Assembly (NCBI RefSeq): GCF_002379095.1
Contig: NZ_NBZV01000004.1
Location: 117,665 to 181,664, forward strand
Length of the DNA stretch: 64,000 bases
From: Polaromonas sp. AER18D-145
Lineage (GTDB): Bacteria; Pseudomonadota; Gammaproteobacteria; Burkholderiales; Burkholderiaceae_C
Reading direction: 5' to 3'
Position numbers and translations under genes: made by a program. This document shows positions 8,542-16,967 of this stretch, piece after piece. Position 1 is the first letter of the stretch; every line of letters starts with the position of its first letter. The notes beneath the pieces were generated by a model. It did not search any database and was not told the DNA's origin. It saw nothing but the letters and a program-made list of their open reading frames with translations.

Positions 8542-9576
8542 ATGAGCACCCTCACCACCCTGACCAACCACCAGGTCCGCCTGGCCAGCCGCCCGGTCGG
8601 CCTGCCGACCCGCGACAACTGGAGTTTCACCACCGAGCCCGTCGCCGAGCCCAGCCCCGGCGGCGTGCTGGTGAAAACCCTGTACCTCTCCCTGGACCCG
8701 GCCATGCGCGGCTGGATGAACGAGGGCAAAAGCTACATCCCGCCGGTGGAAATCGGCGCGGTCATGCGCGCCGGCGGCGTCGGCAAGGTGATCGCCTCGA
8801 ACAACCCGGCCTTTGCCGTGGGCGACTATGTCAACGCCGGGCTGGACGTGCAGGAGTACTGCCTGATTCCCGAAGCGCAGATCAAGCGCAGCGGCATGTT
8901 CAAGATCGATCCGCGCATGGGCCTGACCTCCTGGCTCAACGTGCTGGGCATGCCCGGCATGACCGGCTACTTCGGCCTGATGGACGTGGGCCAGCCCAAG
9001 GCCGGCGACACCGTGGTGGTGTCCGGCGCGGCCGGTGCCGTCGGCCAGACCGTCGGCCAGATTGCCAAGCTCAAGGGCTGCCGCGTGGTCGGCATTGCCG
9101 GCGGCAAGGCCAAGTGCGACTGGGTCGTCAAGGAGCTCGGCTTTGACGCCTGCATCGACTACAAGGCCGGCGACGTCAAGGCCGGGCTCAAGGAACACTG
9201 CCCCAAAGGCGTGGACATCTATTTCGACAACGTCGGCGGCGACATTCTGGACGCGGTGCTGACGCGCATCACGCGCGGCGCCCGCATCATCATCTGCGGC
9301 GCCATCAGCCAGTACAACAACACGACACCGGTCAAGGGACCGGCCAACTACCTGTCGCTGCTGGTCAACCGCGCGCGCATGGAAGGCATCGTGGTGTTCG
9401 ACTACGCCGACCGCTACCCGCTGGCGATTGCCGAGATGGCGGCCTACCTCCAGGAAGGCAAGATGAAGAGCAAGGAGGACGTGGTGGACGGGCTGGAGAA
9501 CTTCCCCGAGACCCTGCTCAAGCTCTTCAACGGTGAGAACTTCGGCAAGCTGGTGCTGCAGGTCGCGAAGGAATAA
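8542..9576 (+). CDS. Zinc-independent NADP-dependent oxidoreductase (CurA/LTB4DH-like)
   Basis: A 344-residue MDR-superfamily reductase. The N-terminal GroES-like domain (about 1-130) lacks the zinc-binding Cys cluster. The Rossmann domain carries VVVSGAAGAVGQTVGQIAK at about 154-172. The YFDNVGG motif is typical of curcumin/2-alkenal reductases, which reduce the C=C bond of enones and enals with NADPH. It stands alone, divergent from maiA, with no operon partner. Confidence 0.9.
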   Translation: MSTLTTLTNHQVRLASRPVGLPTRDNWSFTTEPVAEPSPGGVLVKTLYLSLDPAMRGWMNEGKSYIPPVEIGAVMRAGGVGKVIASNNPAFAVGDYVNAGLDVQEYCLIPEAQIKRSGMFKIDPRMGLTSWLNVLGMPGMTGYFGLMDVGQPKAGDTVVVSGAAGAVGQTVGQIAKLKGCRVVGIAGGKAKCDWVVKELGFDACIDYKAGDVKAGLKEHCPKGVDIYFDNVGGDILDAVLTRITRGARIIICGAISQYNNTTPVKGPANYLSLLVNRARMEGIVVFDYADRYPLAIAEMAAYLQEGKMKSKEDVVDGLENFPETLLKLFNGENFGKLVLQVAKE

Positions 9577-9582
9577 TCCGGT

Positions 9583-9888
9583 TCAACCCATGGCCCAGCG
9601 CGCGATTGCCACCGTCGCCGCGCCGGCCACGGCCGCCGCCAGGTCGTTGCGCACCAGCTTCATCACCAGCCCCACCGCCAGCAGCGCCAGCAGTTCGGGC
9701 AGCTTGCCCGATGTCGCGGCCGGCGTCACGATGCCCACCATCACCGACAGCGGAATCGCCTTGAGCGCAGCCTCCACACGCGGCGTGATGCTCACGTAAC
9801 CCATGAGCAGGAAGCCGCTGATGCGGCAGGCGAAGGACGCGAGCGCCATGCCCACCAGCGCCAGCAGAAAGGTCGATTCAACGGCCAT
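9583..9888 (-). CDS. azlD: AzlD-family branched-chain amino acid permease subunit
   Basis: A 101-residue membrane protein with about four hydrophobic segments and the FRISGFLLMG-type motif of AzlD. With AzlC it forms a two-part branched-chain amino acid exporter (LIV-E family). Its ATG overlaps the last codons of azlC by 11 nt, which indicates coupled translation. Confidence 0.85.
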   Translation of the reverse strand: MAVESTFLLALVGMALASFACRISGFLLMGYVSITPRVEAALKAIPLSVMVGIVTPAATSGKLPELLALLAVGLVMKLVRNDLAAAVAGAATVAIARWAMG

Positions 9889-10579
9889 GGCGCCACGCTC
9901 CCATCAGGCCGCCCGCGACACCTGCGCCGACGATGTACCACGCGCCCGGCAGCAGCCGGTGTAGCACCAGCGCCACCAGCCCTGCCGCAGCCACCGGCCA
10001 CAGGTCGGAGCTGCCGCGCCACAGCACCATGCCGATGGCCGCGGCAAAAGCCACCAGCATGAAGTCCAGTCCGAAGGCCGCCGGATTCGGCACATTGCCG
10101 GCCAGCAGGTGGCCGACCAGCGTGCCACCCAGCCAGGGCACAAACATCGCCACACCGGAGCCAAACACATAACCCGCGTCGCGGTAGCCGGTTTCGTACT
10201 CGCGCATGGCCATGGCCCAGTTGCCGTCGCCAAGGAAAAACAGCGAGCCCCAGCTCTGGTGGCGCGGCAGCCCGGCCAGCCAGGGCTGGATGGCCGCACC
10301 GTAGAGCACATAGCGCGCGTTCATGACGAGGATGGTGACGATGACCGGCGTGACCGCAGCCGTCGCCGTCCAGCCCTGCAGCGCCGCCAGTTGCGCGCTG
10401 CCTGAATAGACGGCCGCGCTCATCAGCATGGCCTGCAGCCAGGACATGCCGCGCTCGCTGGCCAGCACACCGAAGACCATGGCGTACAGCGTCACGCCCG
10501 GCGCCAGCACCTGGGCGGCGAAGAAGCCGCGTCGCACACCGGCCGCGGTGAAACTGACCGGAGCCGCTGGCGCCGTCAA
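9878..10579 (-). CDS. azlC: AzlC-family branched-chain amino acid permease subunit
   Basis: A roughly 233-residue polytopic protein with AzlC motifs (LAPGVTLYAMVFGVLASERG, AAVYSGSAQLAAL, LVMNARYVLYGAA). I chose the TTG at 10579 because it overlaps the TGA of the upstream GntR gene (TTGA). An alternative GTG at 10537 would give a protein 14 residues shorter. The reading frame itself runs far upstream, but that part is antisense to the Rieske gene. Likely co-transcribed with the GntR regulator and azlD. Confidence 0.82.
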   Translation of the reverse strand: MTAPAAPVSFTAAGVRRGFFAAQVLAPGVTLYAMVFGVLASERGMSWLQAMLMSAAVYSGSAQLAALQGWTATAAVTPVIVTILVMNARYVLYGAAIQPWLAGLPRHQSWGSLFFLGDGNWAMAMREYETGYRDAGYVFGSGVAMFVPWLGGTLVGHLLAGNVPNPAAFGLDFMLVAFAAAIGMVLWRGSSDLWPVAAAGLVALVLHRLLPGAWYIVGAGVAGGLMGAWRHGR

Positions 10580-11298
10580 CGCCCCACCACCAGGCGGATG
10601 GCCGGCAACACCTGCTCGGTCTCGGCCCGGCGCTCCAGCGCCATGCGCAAATTCATCTGCGCCACTTCCGTGTGTTCGATCGCCAGCGCCTGCGCACGTG
10701 CGCCCTCGCCCGCCTTGAGCGCGGCGAACAGCATGTGGTGCTGGCGATGCGCGTACAGCATCCAGTCGCGGTCCAGCGTGACCGTGCCCTGCATGGGCAG
10801 CATGGCCGAGGCCGGCGCAAACGGCAGCTTGTCGTTGAGCGCCACCGCGCGCTGCAGCGCCCGGTTGCCGCAGGCCTGCAGAATCAGCGCATGGAAGCGG
10901 TCGTTCATGGCCGCGTAATCGGCATAACTCTCGTACGTCAGCGGATTGGCCGCCAGCGCGCTGTCCCCGTCGTCCAGGCAGGCCTGCAAGTCCAGCTGCA
11001 GCTGGCGCGACACGCCGTGTTCGGCCACCAGGCGGGCCGCCATGCCTTCGAGGTGCCCGCGCACGGCAATCGCGTCGGCCACCTCGCGCGGCGTGAACTG
11101 GCGCACCAGGAACTTGCCCGTCTCGTTGGCTTCGACCAGCCCCTCCTGCTCCAGCGTCACCAGCGCGGCGCGAACGGGCGTGCGCGAGGCGCCCAGGCGC
11201 TCGGCGAGCTGCTGCTCGGCCAGGCGCTGGCCGGGCCCGAATTCGCCGCGCAAAATCAGGTCGCGCAACTGGATCAACACGGTCTCTTGCAAGTTCAT
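10576..11298 (-). CDS. GntR/FadR-family (FCD) transcriptional regulator
   Basis: The 240-residue protein has an N-terminal winged helix (about 5-70, with LAEQQLAERLGASRTPVRAA) and a C-terminal all-helical FCD ligand domain. FCD regulators usually repress an adjacent catabolic operon and are released by a pathway metabolite. It is divergent from the Rieske oxygenase gene with 58 nt between, so that operon is the obvious target. Its stop overlaps the proposed azlC start. Confidence 0.9.
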   Translation of the reverse strand: MNLQETVLIQLRDLILRGEFGPGQRLAEQQLAERLGASRTPVRAALVTLEQEGLVEANETGKFLVRQFTPREVADAIAVRGHLEGMAARLVAEHGVSRQLQLDLQACLDDGDSALAANPLTYESYADYAAMNDRFHALILQACGNRALQRAVALNDKLPFAPASAMLPMQGTVTLDRDWMLYAHRQHHMLFAALKAGEGARAQALAIEHTEVAQMNLRMALERRAETEQVLPAIRLVVGR

Positions 11299-11317
11299 GA
11301 ACCGGAATGTACACTGA

Positions 11318-11337
11318 ATTTAAATTTCGGTATACCG
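11318..11337. promoter_or_regulatory. Candidate GntR operator in the divergent promoter
   Basis: Two adjacent palindromes, AATTTAAATT and CGGTATACCG (11328-11337), sit between the divergent GntR and Rieske genes. GGTATACC-like cores are typical of GntR/FCD sites. The regulator-site pairing is inferred from position. Confidence 0.5.
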
Positions 11338-11356
11338 TTTCAAGCAAAGGCTGTCC

Positions 11357-12748
11357 ATGAACACAGAACAGAACGATTTGATCACCCGCGTCGGCCCCGG
11401 CACGCCTTGCGGCGCGCTGCTGCGCAGCTACTGGCAACCGGCGGCGCTGGTCGACGAGTTCAACCCGGCGCTGGACCCGCGCATGGAAAAACGCCCGGTC
11501 AAGGCGGTGCGCCTGATGGGGCAGGACCTGGTGCTGTTCCGCGACGACAAAGGTGACTACGGCCTGCTGGACCGCGATTGCCCGCACCGCGGCGCCGACC
11601 TGTCCTTCGGCCGGGCCGAGGGCGACGGTCTGCGCTGCCCTTTCCACGGCTGGAAGTTCGACGTGCGGGGCCAGTGCCTGGAGGCCCCGGCCGAACCGGC
11701 CGGCAGCAAGCTGTGTGAGCGCGTGAAGCAGCGCAGCTACCCGGTGCGCGAACAAAGCGGTGTGCTGTTTGCCTGGATGGGACCGGAAGGCTCCACCCCG
11801 CCACCGCTGCCGGCCTTCGACTGCTTCACCGCCCCGTCCACCCACAGCTTTGCCTTCAAGGGCCTGTGGAATGCCAACTGGCTGCAGGCTTTCGAAGTCG
11901 GCATCGACCCGGCGCATCCCTCCTTCCTGCACCGCTTCCTGCAGGACGAGGCGCTGGAGGACATTGGCCAGAACGCGGCGGGCAAGCAGTTCCGCAGCGC
12001 CAGCGCCGGTGCCATCGACGGCGAGCAATGGCCGATGACGCGCATCATGCGCGAGTTTGCCCAGCCCGAGATCAGTGTGGAGAACAAACCCTGGGGCATG
12101 CAGCTGACAGCCCTGCGGCCCATGAACGACAAGCTCACGCATGTGCGCGTGACCAATGCGGTTTTCCCGGCCACCTTCGTGATTCCGCTGTCGGAAACCA
12201 TGACCATCACGCAGATGCATGTGCCGGTGGATGACACCCACACCTACTGGTACTCCTTCTTCACGAGTTTTGCCGGCCCGCTGGACAAGGAGAGCATGCG
12301 CGCGCAGCGCCAGCAGTTCATCGCGCTGCCAGACTACATCCCGAATGCGGGGCGCCACAACAACTGGGGCTTCAACGCCGAGGAGCAGCGCACCCAGACC
12401 TACCTGGGCATGGGCGAGGAAGACATCAATGTGCATGACCAGTGGGCGGTGGAAAGCATGGGCGCCATTCAGGACCGCACGCGCGAGCACCTGGGCACCT
12501 CGGACAAGGTGATCATGGCGAACCGCCGTGCCCTGCTCAAGGCGATTGCCACCGTGCAGGAAGGCGGCGTCGCACCGGGCATCGCCGACGCCGCGCAGGC
12601 CGCACAGATGCGCGGGCCCGACACGGTGGACGGCATTGCGCCGGCCGGCGAATGGCCGACTTGGTGGCAGGAACAGGCCCGGGCCAAGCAGGCCAATGCA
12701 CCCTGGACATCTTCCGTTCGGGCTGAGCCTGTCGACGCCGCCCAATGA
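11357..12748 (+). CDS. Rieske non-heme iron oxygenase, alpha subunit
   Basis: A 463-residue oxygenase related to the phthalate/vanillate-type single-component oxygenases. The Rieske [2Fe-2S] ligands are Cys75, His77, Cys94 and His97 (CPHRGA ... CPFHGW). The mononuclear iron site is in the FEVGIDPAHPSFLHRF segment. The substrate is unknown. Electrons could come from the ferredoxin gene downstream; no dedicated reductase gene is nearby. Its stop overlaps the next start (ATGA), so it is coupled to a glutamine-synthetase-like ligase, an arrangement reminiscent of aniline or aminobenzoate catabolism. Confidence 0.9.
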   Translation: MNTEQNDLITRVGPGTPCGALLRSYWQPAALVDEFNPALDPRMEKRPVKAVRLMGQDLVLFRDDKGDYGLLDRDCPHRGADLSFGRAEGDGLRCPFHGWKFDVRGQCLEAPAEPAGSKLCERVKQRSYPVREQSGVLFAWMGPEGSTPPPLPAFDCFTAPSTHSFAFKGLWNANWLQAFEVGIDPAHPSFLHRFLQDEALEDIGQNAAGKQFRSASAGAIDGEQWPMTRIMREFAQPEISVENKPWGMQLTALRPMNDKLTHVRVTNAVFPATFVIPLSETMTITQMHVPVDDTHTYWYSFFTSFAGPLDKESMRAQRQQFIALPDYIPNAGRHNNWGFNAEEQRTQTYLGMGEEDINVHDQWAVESMGAIQDRTREHLGTSDKVIMANRRALLKAIATVQEGGVAPGIADAAQAAQMRGPDTVDGIAPAGEWPTWWQEQARAKQANAPWTSSVRAEPVDAAQ

Positions 12749-14229
12749 GCAGTTTTGCCGAGCAATGCGGCATCCACGATGCCGCGCGGCAACGCGCGCT
12801 GGCCCACACCGCGCAGCTGATTGACGCCAGCGGTGTCGAGCTGGTGCGTTTTGCCTGGTGCGACCTGCACGGCATGCTGCGCGGCAAGACCCTGGTCGCC
12901 GGCGCCGGCGCCCAAGCCATGCAGGACGGCGTGGGCATGGTCAGCACCCTGCTGCTCAAGGACACGTCGGACCGCACCGCCTTCAAGGTCTTCGAGGCCG
13001 GCGGCACGGCCGGACTGCCGGGCTTCGAGTTCGCAAGCAACCTGCTGCTGCTGGCCGACCCCGCAAGCTTCCAGCAACTGCCCTGGGCGCCGGCCACCGG
13101 CTGGGTCCAGGCCCAGCCCTGGATGCAGGACGGCACGGCCGTCGAGCTGGACACGCGGCGCATTTTGCAGCGTGCCCTGGCGCAGCTGGCAGAAGCCGGT
13201 TACGGCATGAAATGCGGGCTGGAAATCGAGTTTCACATCTACCGCATCACCGACGACGGGGCCAGGGATCAGCTGGACCCCGAACAGGCGGCCTGGCCGG
13301 GCCTGCCGCCCCGGGTCGCCATGATCCACCCCGGCTACAACCTGCTGGCCGAGAACTGCGTTGACATGGCCGATGAGCCGCTGCGCATCGTGCAGCACAC
13401 GGCGCAGGCGCTGGGCCTGCCCCTGCATTCGCTGGAAATCGAGCTGGGCCCCAGCCAGGTCGAAGCGGTGTTCGAGGCCACCGACGCCTTGACCGCGGCA
13501 GACAACATGGTGCTGTTTCGCAGCGCCGTGAAGCAGGCGCTACGCCGCGCCGGTTACCACGCCACCTTCATGTGCCGCCCGCCGTTTCCGAACATCATGT
13601 CCAGCGGCTGGCATTTGCACCAGTCGCTGGTGGACCTGCAAACCGGTGCCAACCTGTTCCAGCGCGAGGCACCCGCAGCAGGCACCCAGCCGACCGACGC
13701 GCAGTACACGCTCTCACAACTCGGGGAGCACTACCTGGCCGGCCTGCTGGAGCACGCCCGCGGCATGACGGTGTTCTGCACACCGACCATCAACGGTTTT
13801 GGCCGCTTCAGGCCCAACGCACTGGCACCGCAGTCGGTGCTGTGGGGCCGCGACAACCGCGGCGCCATGCTGCGCGTGGTGGGCCAGTGCCAGGACAAGG
13901 CCACACGCATCGAAAACCGCATCGGCGAGCCGGCCGCCAACCCCTACCTCTACCTGGCGTCGCAGATTCACGCCGGGCTGGACGGCATCCGGCGCGAACT
14001 CCGGGCGCCGGTGGCCACCAACGCACCCTATGGCGACGCCGGTACCCGCATCCCGACCAGCCTGGGCGAGGCACTGGACGCGCTGCAGGCCGACCCGCTA
14101 CTGGTGCAGGCCTTTGGCGAGAGCTTCATCCACTACTTCACGCGCATCAAGCAGTCGGAAATCGCGCGCCACGAACAGGCCCAGGACAAGGACGACTGGC
14201 AGCGGCGCGAATATTTCAGCCGCATCTGA
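12745..14229 (+). CDS. Glutamine synthetase-family gamma-glutamyl ligase
   Basis: A 494-residue GS-like protein with an N-terminal beta-grasp region (DLHGMLRGK at about 35-43) and a catalytic barrel (GLEIEFHIY, ELGPSQVE, FMCRPPFPNIMSSGWHLHQS, INGFGRFRPNALAP). Family knowledge: catabolic GS-like enzymes such as gamma-glutamylanilide synthase glutamylate an amine before oxygenation. Coupling to a Rieske oxygenase supports such a role, but the substrate is not known. It is not the housekeeping GlnA: the C-terminal adenylylation loop is absent and context is catabolic. Confidence 0.87.
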   Translation: MSSFAEQCGIHDAARQRALAHTAQLIDASGVELVRFAWCDLHGMLRGKTLVAGAGAQAMQDGVGMVSTLLLKDTSDRTAFKVFEAGGTAGLPGFEFASNLLLLADPASFQQLPWAPATGWVQAQPWMQDGTAVELDTRRILQRALAQLAEAGYGMKCGLEIEFHIYRITDDGARDQLDPEQAAWPGLPPRVAMIHPGYNLLAENCVDMADEPLRIVQHTAQALGLPLHSLEIELGPSQVEAVFEATDALTAADNMVLFRSAVKQALRRAGYHATFMCRPPFPNIMSSGWHLHQSLVDLQTGANLFQREAPAAGTQPTDAQYTLSQLGEHYLAGLLEHARGMTVFCTPTINGFGRFRPNALAPQSVLWGRDNRGAMLRVVGQCQDKATRIENRIGEPAANPYLYLASQIHAGLDGIRRELRAPVATNAPYGDAGTRIPTSLGEALDALQADPLLVQAFGESFIHYFTRIKQSEIARHEQAQDKDDWQRREYFSRI

Positions 14230-14567
14230 TGTTCAAATCACCCATGATAACTATCAATTTCATAGCTACTGACGCACGATCCACAACGGTCCGGGCCAAA
14301 ATCGGCCAAAGCCTGATGGAAGCAGCCGTGGCCGGCGGCATCACCGGCATCGCGGCCGACTGCGGCGGCACCCTGACCTGCGCGACCTGCCATGTGCTGG
14401 TGCGCGAACCGTTTGCCAGCCAGTTGCCGCCGGCCGACGGCGAGGAGCGCGCCATGCTGGCTTTCACAGCGGTAGCGGCAACGCCCGCCAGCCGGCTCAG
14501 TTGCCAGATCCGCCTGAACCCCGCACTCGACGGTTTGACGGTAGAGTTGCCTGCCAGCCAGTACTGA
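14229..14567 (+). CDS. [2Fe-2S] ferredoxin, plant/adrenodoxin type
   Basis: A 107-112 residue ferredoxin with ligands in the CGGTLTCATC block and a distal Cys in RLSCQI. It is the likely electron donor to the Rieske oxygenase two genes upstream. ATG at 14229 overlaps the preceding TGA (TGATG); an internal ATG at 14244 (MITINFIATDA) is equally good and closer to the family N-terminus. Bases 14250-14275 resemble the dispersed mini-repeat and encode the first beta strand, which may be chance. Confidence 0.85.
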   Translation: MFKSPMITINFIATDARSTTVRAKIGQSLMEAAVAGGITGIAADCGGTLTCATCHVLVREPFASQLPPADGEERAMLAFTAVAATPASRLSCQIRLNPALDGLTVELPASQY

Positions 14568-14586
14568 AACCCACACAGGACCCTCC

Positions 14587-14889
14587 ATGATTCTCGAACT
14601 CGCCGACATCCGCATCCAGCCCGGCCAGCAAGCCTCTTTTGACGAAGCCATCCAACGCGGCCTGCGCACCGTCATCGCCGGTGCCAAAGGCTTCCAGGGC
14701 TTTAAGATCAACAAGGGCATTGAAAGCCCCGAGCGTTATGTGTTGCAGATTTTCTGGGACACACTGGAAGACCACACCGTCGGTTTCCGCGAATCCCCGG
14801 CTTTTGCCCAGTGGCGCGCCATCGTCGGGCCGTTTTTTGCCGGCCCGCCGGTGGTCGAGCACTTCACGCTGCTGGCCAAATCGGCCTGA
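14587..14889 (+). CDS. ABM-domain protein (antibiotic biosynthesis monooxygenase family)
   Basis: A 100-residue single-domain ABM/dimeric alpha-beta-barrel protein with the pattern ELADIRIQPGQQASFDEA ... YVLQIFWDTLEDHTVGFRES. Such proteins act as small cofactor-free monooxygenases or accessory subunits and are often found with catabolic oxygenases. It is the last gene of the Rieske/GS-like/ferredoxin operon, 19 nt after the ferredoxin, and faces the MarR gene. Confidence 0.82.
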   Translation: MILELADIRIQPGQQASFDEAIQRGLRTVIAGAKGFQGFKINKGIESPERYVLQIFWDTLEDHTVGFRESPAFAQWRAIVGPFFAGPPVVEHFTLLAKSA

Positions 14890-14916
14890 AGGCCCAGGCC
14901 CCGGGACAGGCCAGGC

Positions 14917-15357
14917 TCAGGCCATGTCCTCGTGGCCGGCGATCAGCTTGCCGAGCAGCGCGCCGAACTGCTTGCGCTCGGCAGCGCTCAGGGGCCCCAG
15001 CAGGCGCGACTGAACCCGGCTGACGGCCCGCTTCATCTGCAGCGCGACTTTTTCGCCTTCCGGCGTGACCCAGAGCAGCTTGCGCCGCTTGTCCGACGGA
15101 TCGGCTTCGCGCCGCACCCAGCCCTTGGCCTCGAGCCGGCCTATCACCGAACCCGAGGTGGCGGCATCAAAAGCCACCCGCCCCGCCAGTGTGACCTGGT
15201 CTTCGCCGGGGTCGTCCATTAAGGCATTGAGGATTGCGAACTGCACCGGCGTCACGTCAAAGCCGGCCGTTTCGTCCATGAACAGGGCGATCGACAGCTG
15301 GTGGGCGCGGCGGATCTGGTGCCCCGGGGCTTCGCCGAAGTTAAAGCTTTTTGACAT
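14917..15357 (-). CDS. MarR-family transcriptional regulator
   Basis: The 146-residue winged-helix protein has a MarR DNA-binding core (LAGRVAFDAATSGSVIGRLEAKGWVRREADPSDKRRKLLWVTPEG at about 56-101). It is divergent from the 3-hydroxybenzoate hydroxylase-like gene, with a perfect 20-bp palindrome between them. MarR proteins such as MobR control hydroxybenzoate genes in Comamonas, so a ligand-released repressor of the downstream catabolic operon is likely. Confidence 0.9.
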   Translation of the reverse strand: MSKSFNFGEAPGHQIRRAHQLSIALFMDETAGFDVTPVQFAILNALMDDPGEDQVTLAGRVAFDAATSGSVIGRLEAKGWVRREADPSDKRRKLLWVTPEGEKVALQMKRAVSRVQSRLLGPLSAAERKQFGALLGKLIAGHEDMA

Positions 15358-15370
15358 GACCGGAGTTTAA

Positions 15371-15531
15371 GGGAGCGCTGAACAGGTCCTTGCGGATGTG
15401 CGGCAGCCGGATCGGGATGGGATGCAAGGCGGATGTTGCAGCCCATAGCTGGCTATGGGCAAGACATTCAACGCAGCAGACCGCTAGCACCCGGCTGATC
15501 GCGCGCCGCAGTGGGCCTGTTCAGCGCTCCC
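15371..15531. repeat. 161-bp element with 16-bp terminal inverted repeats (MITE-like)
   Basis: GGGAGCGCTGAACAGG at 15371-15386 is the exact reverse complement of 15516-15531. Next to both ends there is further imperfect inversion (CGGCAGCCGGATC near the left, CCGGCTGATC near the right). In the centre is a 9-bp hairpin, GCCCATAGC TG GCTATGGGC, at 15441-15460. No ORF is carried. It separates the MarR gene from its likely operator. Confidence 0.65.
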
Positions 15532-15560
15532 CAGGCTCAGGGTAATCACTGTACGGATTA

Positions 15561-15580
15561 ATGATAAGTATACTTATCAT
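15561..15580. promoter_or_regulatory. Perfect 20-bp palindrome, likely MarR operator
   Basis: ATGATAAGTATACTTATCAT is a perfect palindrome, 35 bp before the GTG of the hydroxylase gene and between it and the MarR gene. Size, A/T content and location fit MarR-family operators. Binding is inferred. Confidence 0.7.
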
Positions 15581-15615
15581 CTATCCAACCCTTCCCTACA
15601 GACACTGGATTCACC

Positions 15616-16809
15616 GTGACATCTCCCCACCCCATCCTCATCGCCGGCGGCGGCATAGGCGGCCTGGCGACGGCCCTGGTCCTGGCGCGCGACGGCCACG
15701 CCGTGACGGTTCTGGAACAGGCCGCCAGCTTCGGCGAAATCGGTGCCGGCATCCAGCTCGGTCCGAATATTTTCAAGATGTTTGCCTGGCTCGGCCTGAC
15801 CGATGTGGTCAGCAAGGTCTCGTTTTTCCCGCCCGGCCTGGGCATGAACGATGTGCGCACCGGAGAGAAAGTGGTGCGTGTGCCGCTGGGCGACGTGTCC
15901 CGCGCCACCTACGGTTTTCCCTATGGCGTGATTTACCGCGCCGACCTGCACCAGGTGTTTCTCGATGCCTGCCGGGAACTGCCCAACATCACGCTGCGCA
16001 CCGACGCCAAACTCGAGTCCTTCGAGCAGAGCGCGGACAGCGTGCGCGTCCACCTCGCCGGCGGAGAAACCCTGCCGGGCGCGGCGCTGATCGGGGCTGA
16101 CGGCCTGTGGAGCAAGGTGCGCGAAGCGGTGGTCGGCGACGGCAAACCCCGGGTATCCGGCCACATTGCCTACCGCGCGGTGCTCAAGCGTGAGGACGTC
16201 CCCGCCCACCTGTGGAGCGACGACGTGCTGCTCTGGGGCGGCGAGAAAACCCACTTGGTGCACTACCCGCTGCGCCGCGGTGAGCTGTTCAACCTGGTCG
16301 CGGTATTCCACAGCAGCAAGTACGACGAAGGCTGGAACACCTTCGGTGACACGGCGGAGCTCACGGAGCGTTTCCGCGACGCCTGTCCGCAGGTCCGGGA
16401 ACTGCTCGGCAAGATCGAGACCTGGAAAATGTGGGTGCTGTGCGACCGCGAGCCGGTCAAGAACTGGACCGACCGGCGCGTGACGCTGCTCGGCGATGCG
16501 GCCCACCCCATGCTGCAGTACCTGGCCCAGGGCGCGGGGCAGGCGATCGAAGACGCCGTGGTGTTGCGCGAAGCCCTGCGCTTTGCACGCAACGATGTGC
16601 CACTGGCTTTCCAGAAATACCAGCAGGCCCGCTACCTGCGCACCGGCAGGGTGCAGTTGACCGCGCGTTTTTATGGCGACATTTACCACGCCGCCGGCGT
16701 GCAGCGCGAACTGCGCAACCAGCTGTTTCAGGGCGGCCAGGAAAGCGCGGGATTTGCCGGACTGAAGTGGATGTACGACGGTATCGAGCCGTCAAAACTG
16801 TTCCAATAG
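15616..16809 (+). CDS. FAD monooxygenase, 3-hydroxybenzoate 6-hydroxylase-like
   Basis: A 397-residue class A flavoprotein hydroxylase with the N-terminal FAD site ILIAGGGIGGLATALVLARDG (about 6-26), the DG motif in GADGLWSKVR (about 160) and GDAAHPMLQYLAQGAGQAIEDA (about 294-315). It resembles salicylate and 3-hydroxybenzoate hydroxylases. With the gentisate-dioxygenase-like and FAH genes downstream, oxidation of 3-hydroxybenzoate to gentisate is the best reading; 3-aminobenzoate is an alternative substrate. GTG start at 15616 with no strong ribosome site; first gene of a 7.6-kb plus-strand run. Confidence 0.88.
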   Translation: MTSPHPILIAGGGIGGLATALVLARDGHAVTVLEQAASFGEIGAGIQLGPNIFKMFAWLGLTDVVSKVSFFPPGLGMNDVRTGEKVVRVPLGDVSRATYGFPYGVIYRADLHQVFLDACRELPNITLRTDAKLESFEQSADSVRVHLAGGETLPGAALIGADGLWSKVREAVVGDGKPRVSGHIAYRAVLKREDVPAHLWSDDVLLWGGEKTHLVHYPLRRGELFNLVAVFHSSKYDEGWNTFGDTAELTERFRDACPQVRELLGKIETWKMWVLCDREPVKNWTDRRVTLLGDAAHPMLQYLAQGAGQAIEDAVVLREALRFARNDVPLAFQKYQQARYLRTGRVQLTARFYGDIYHAAGVQRELRNQLFQGGQESAGFAGLKWMYDGIEPSKLFQ

Positions 16810-16850
16810 CATTTGTCCGACCATGCGTGAACCTGTGAAGGCCCCTGAAA

Positions 16851-16893
16851 TTGCTCTTTTTTTGATAGCTGACGCCGCATTGTCCATGCCGAC
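16851..16893 (+). repeat. Mini-repeat between catabolic genes
   Basis: TTGCTC, a T-run, GATAGCTGACGCCGC and a GTCCATGCCGAC tail: a degenerate copy of the AGCTAT family in the 158-nt gap between the hydroxylase and FAD oxidoreductase genes. Confidence 0.5.
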
Positions 16894-16967
16894 CACAGTC
16901 CAAAAACATCTTCAGTCCTGCGGCCACCCCGGCGGCACGGCCGGCGTCGGCGCTGGATAACGCGGCC

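Noticed and set aside
9878..12745. A 955-codon open frame on the minus strand
   Set aside because: Only its 3-prime 234 codons are a gene (azlC). The rest is antisense to the GntR and Rieske genes and lacks protein-like sequence; it is open because of GC-rich codon bias.
14250..14275. AGCTAT-like sequence at the ferredoxin 5-prime end as a certain repeat copy
   Set aside because: It matches the core, but the encoded residues also fit a normal ferredoxin beta strand, so chance cannot be excluded.
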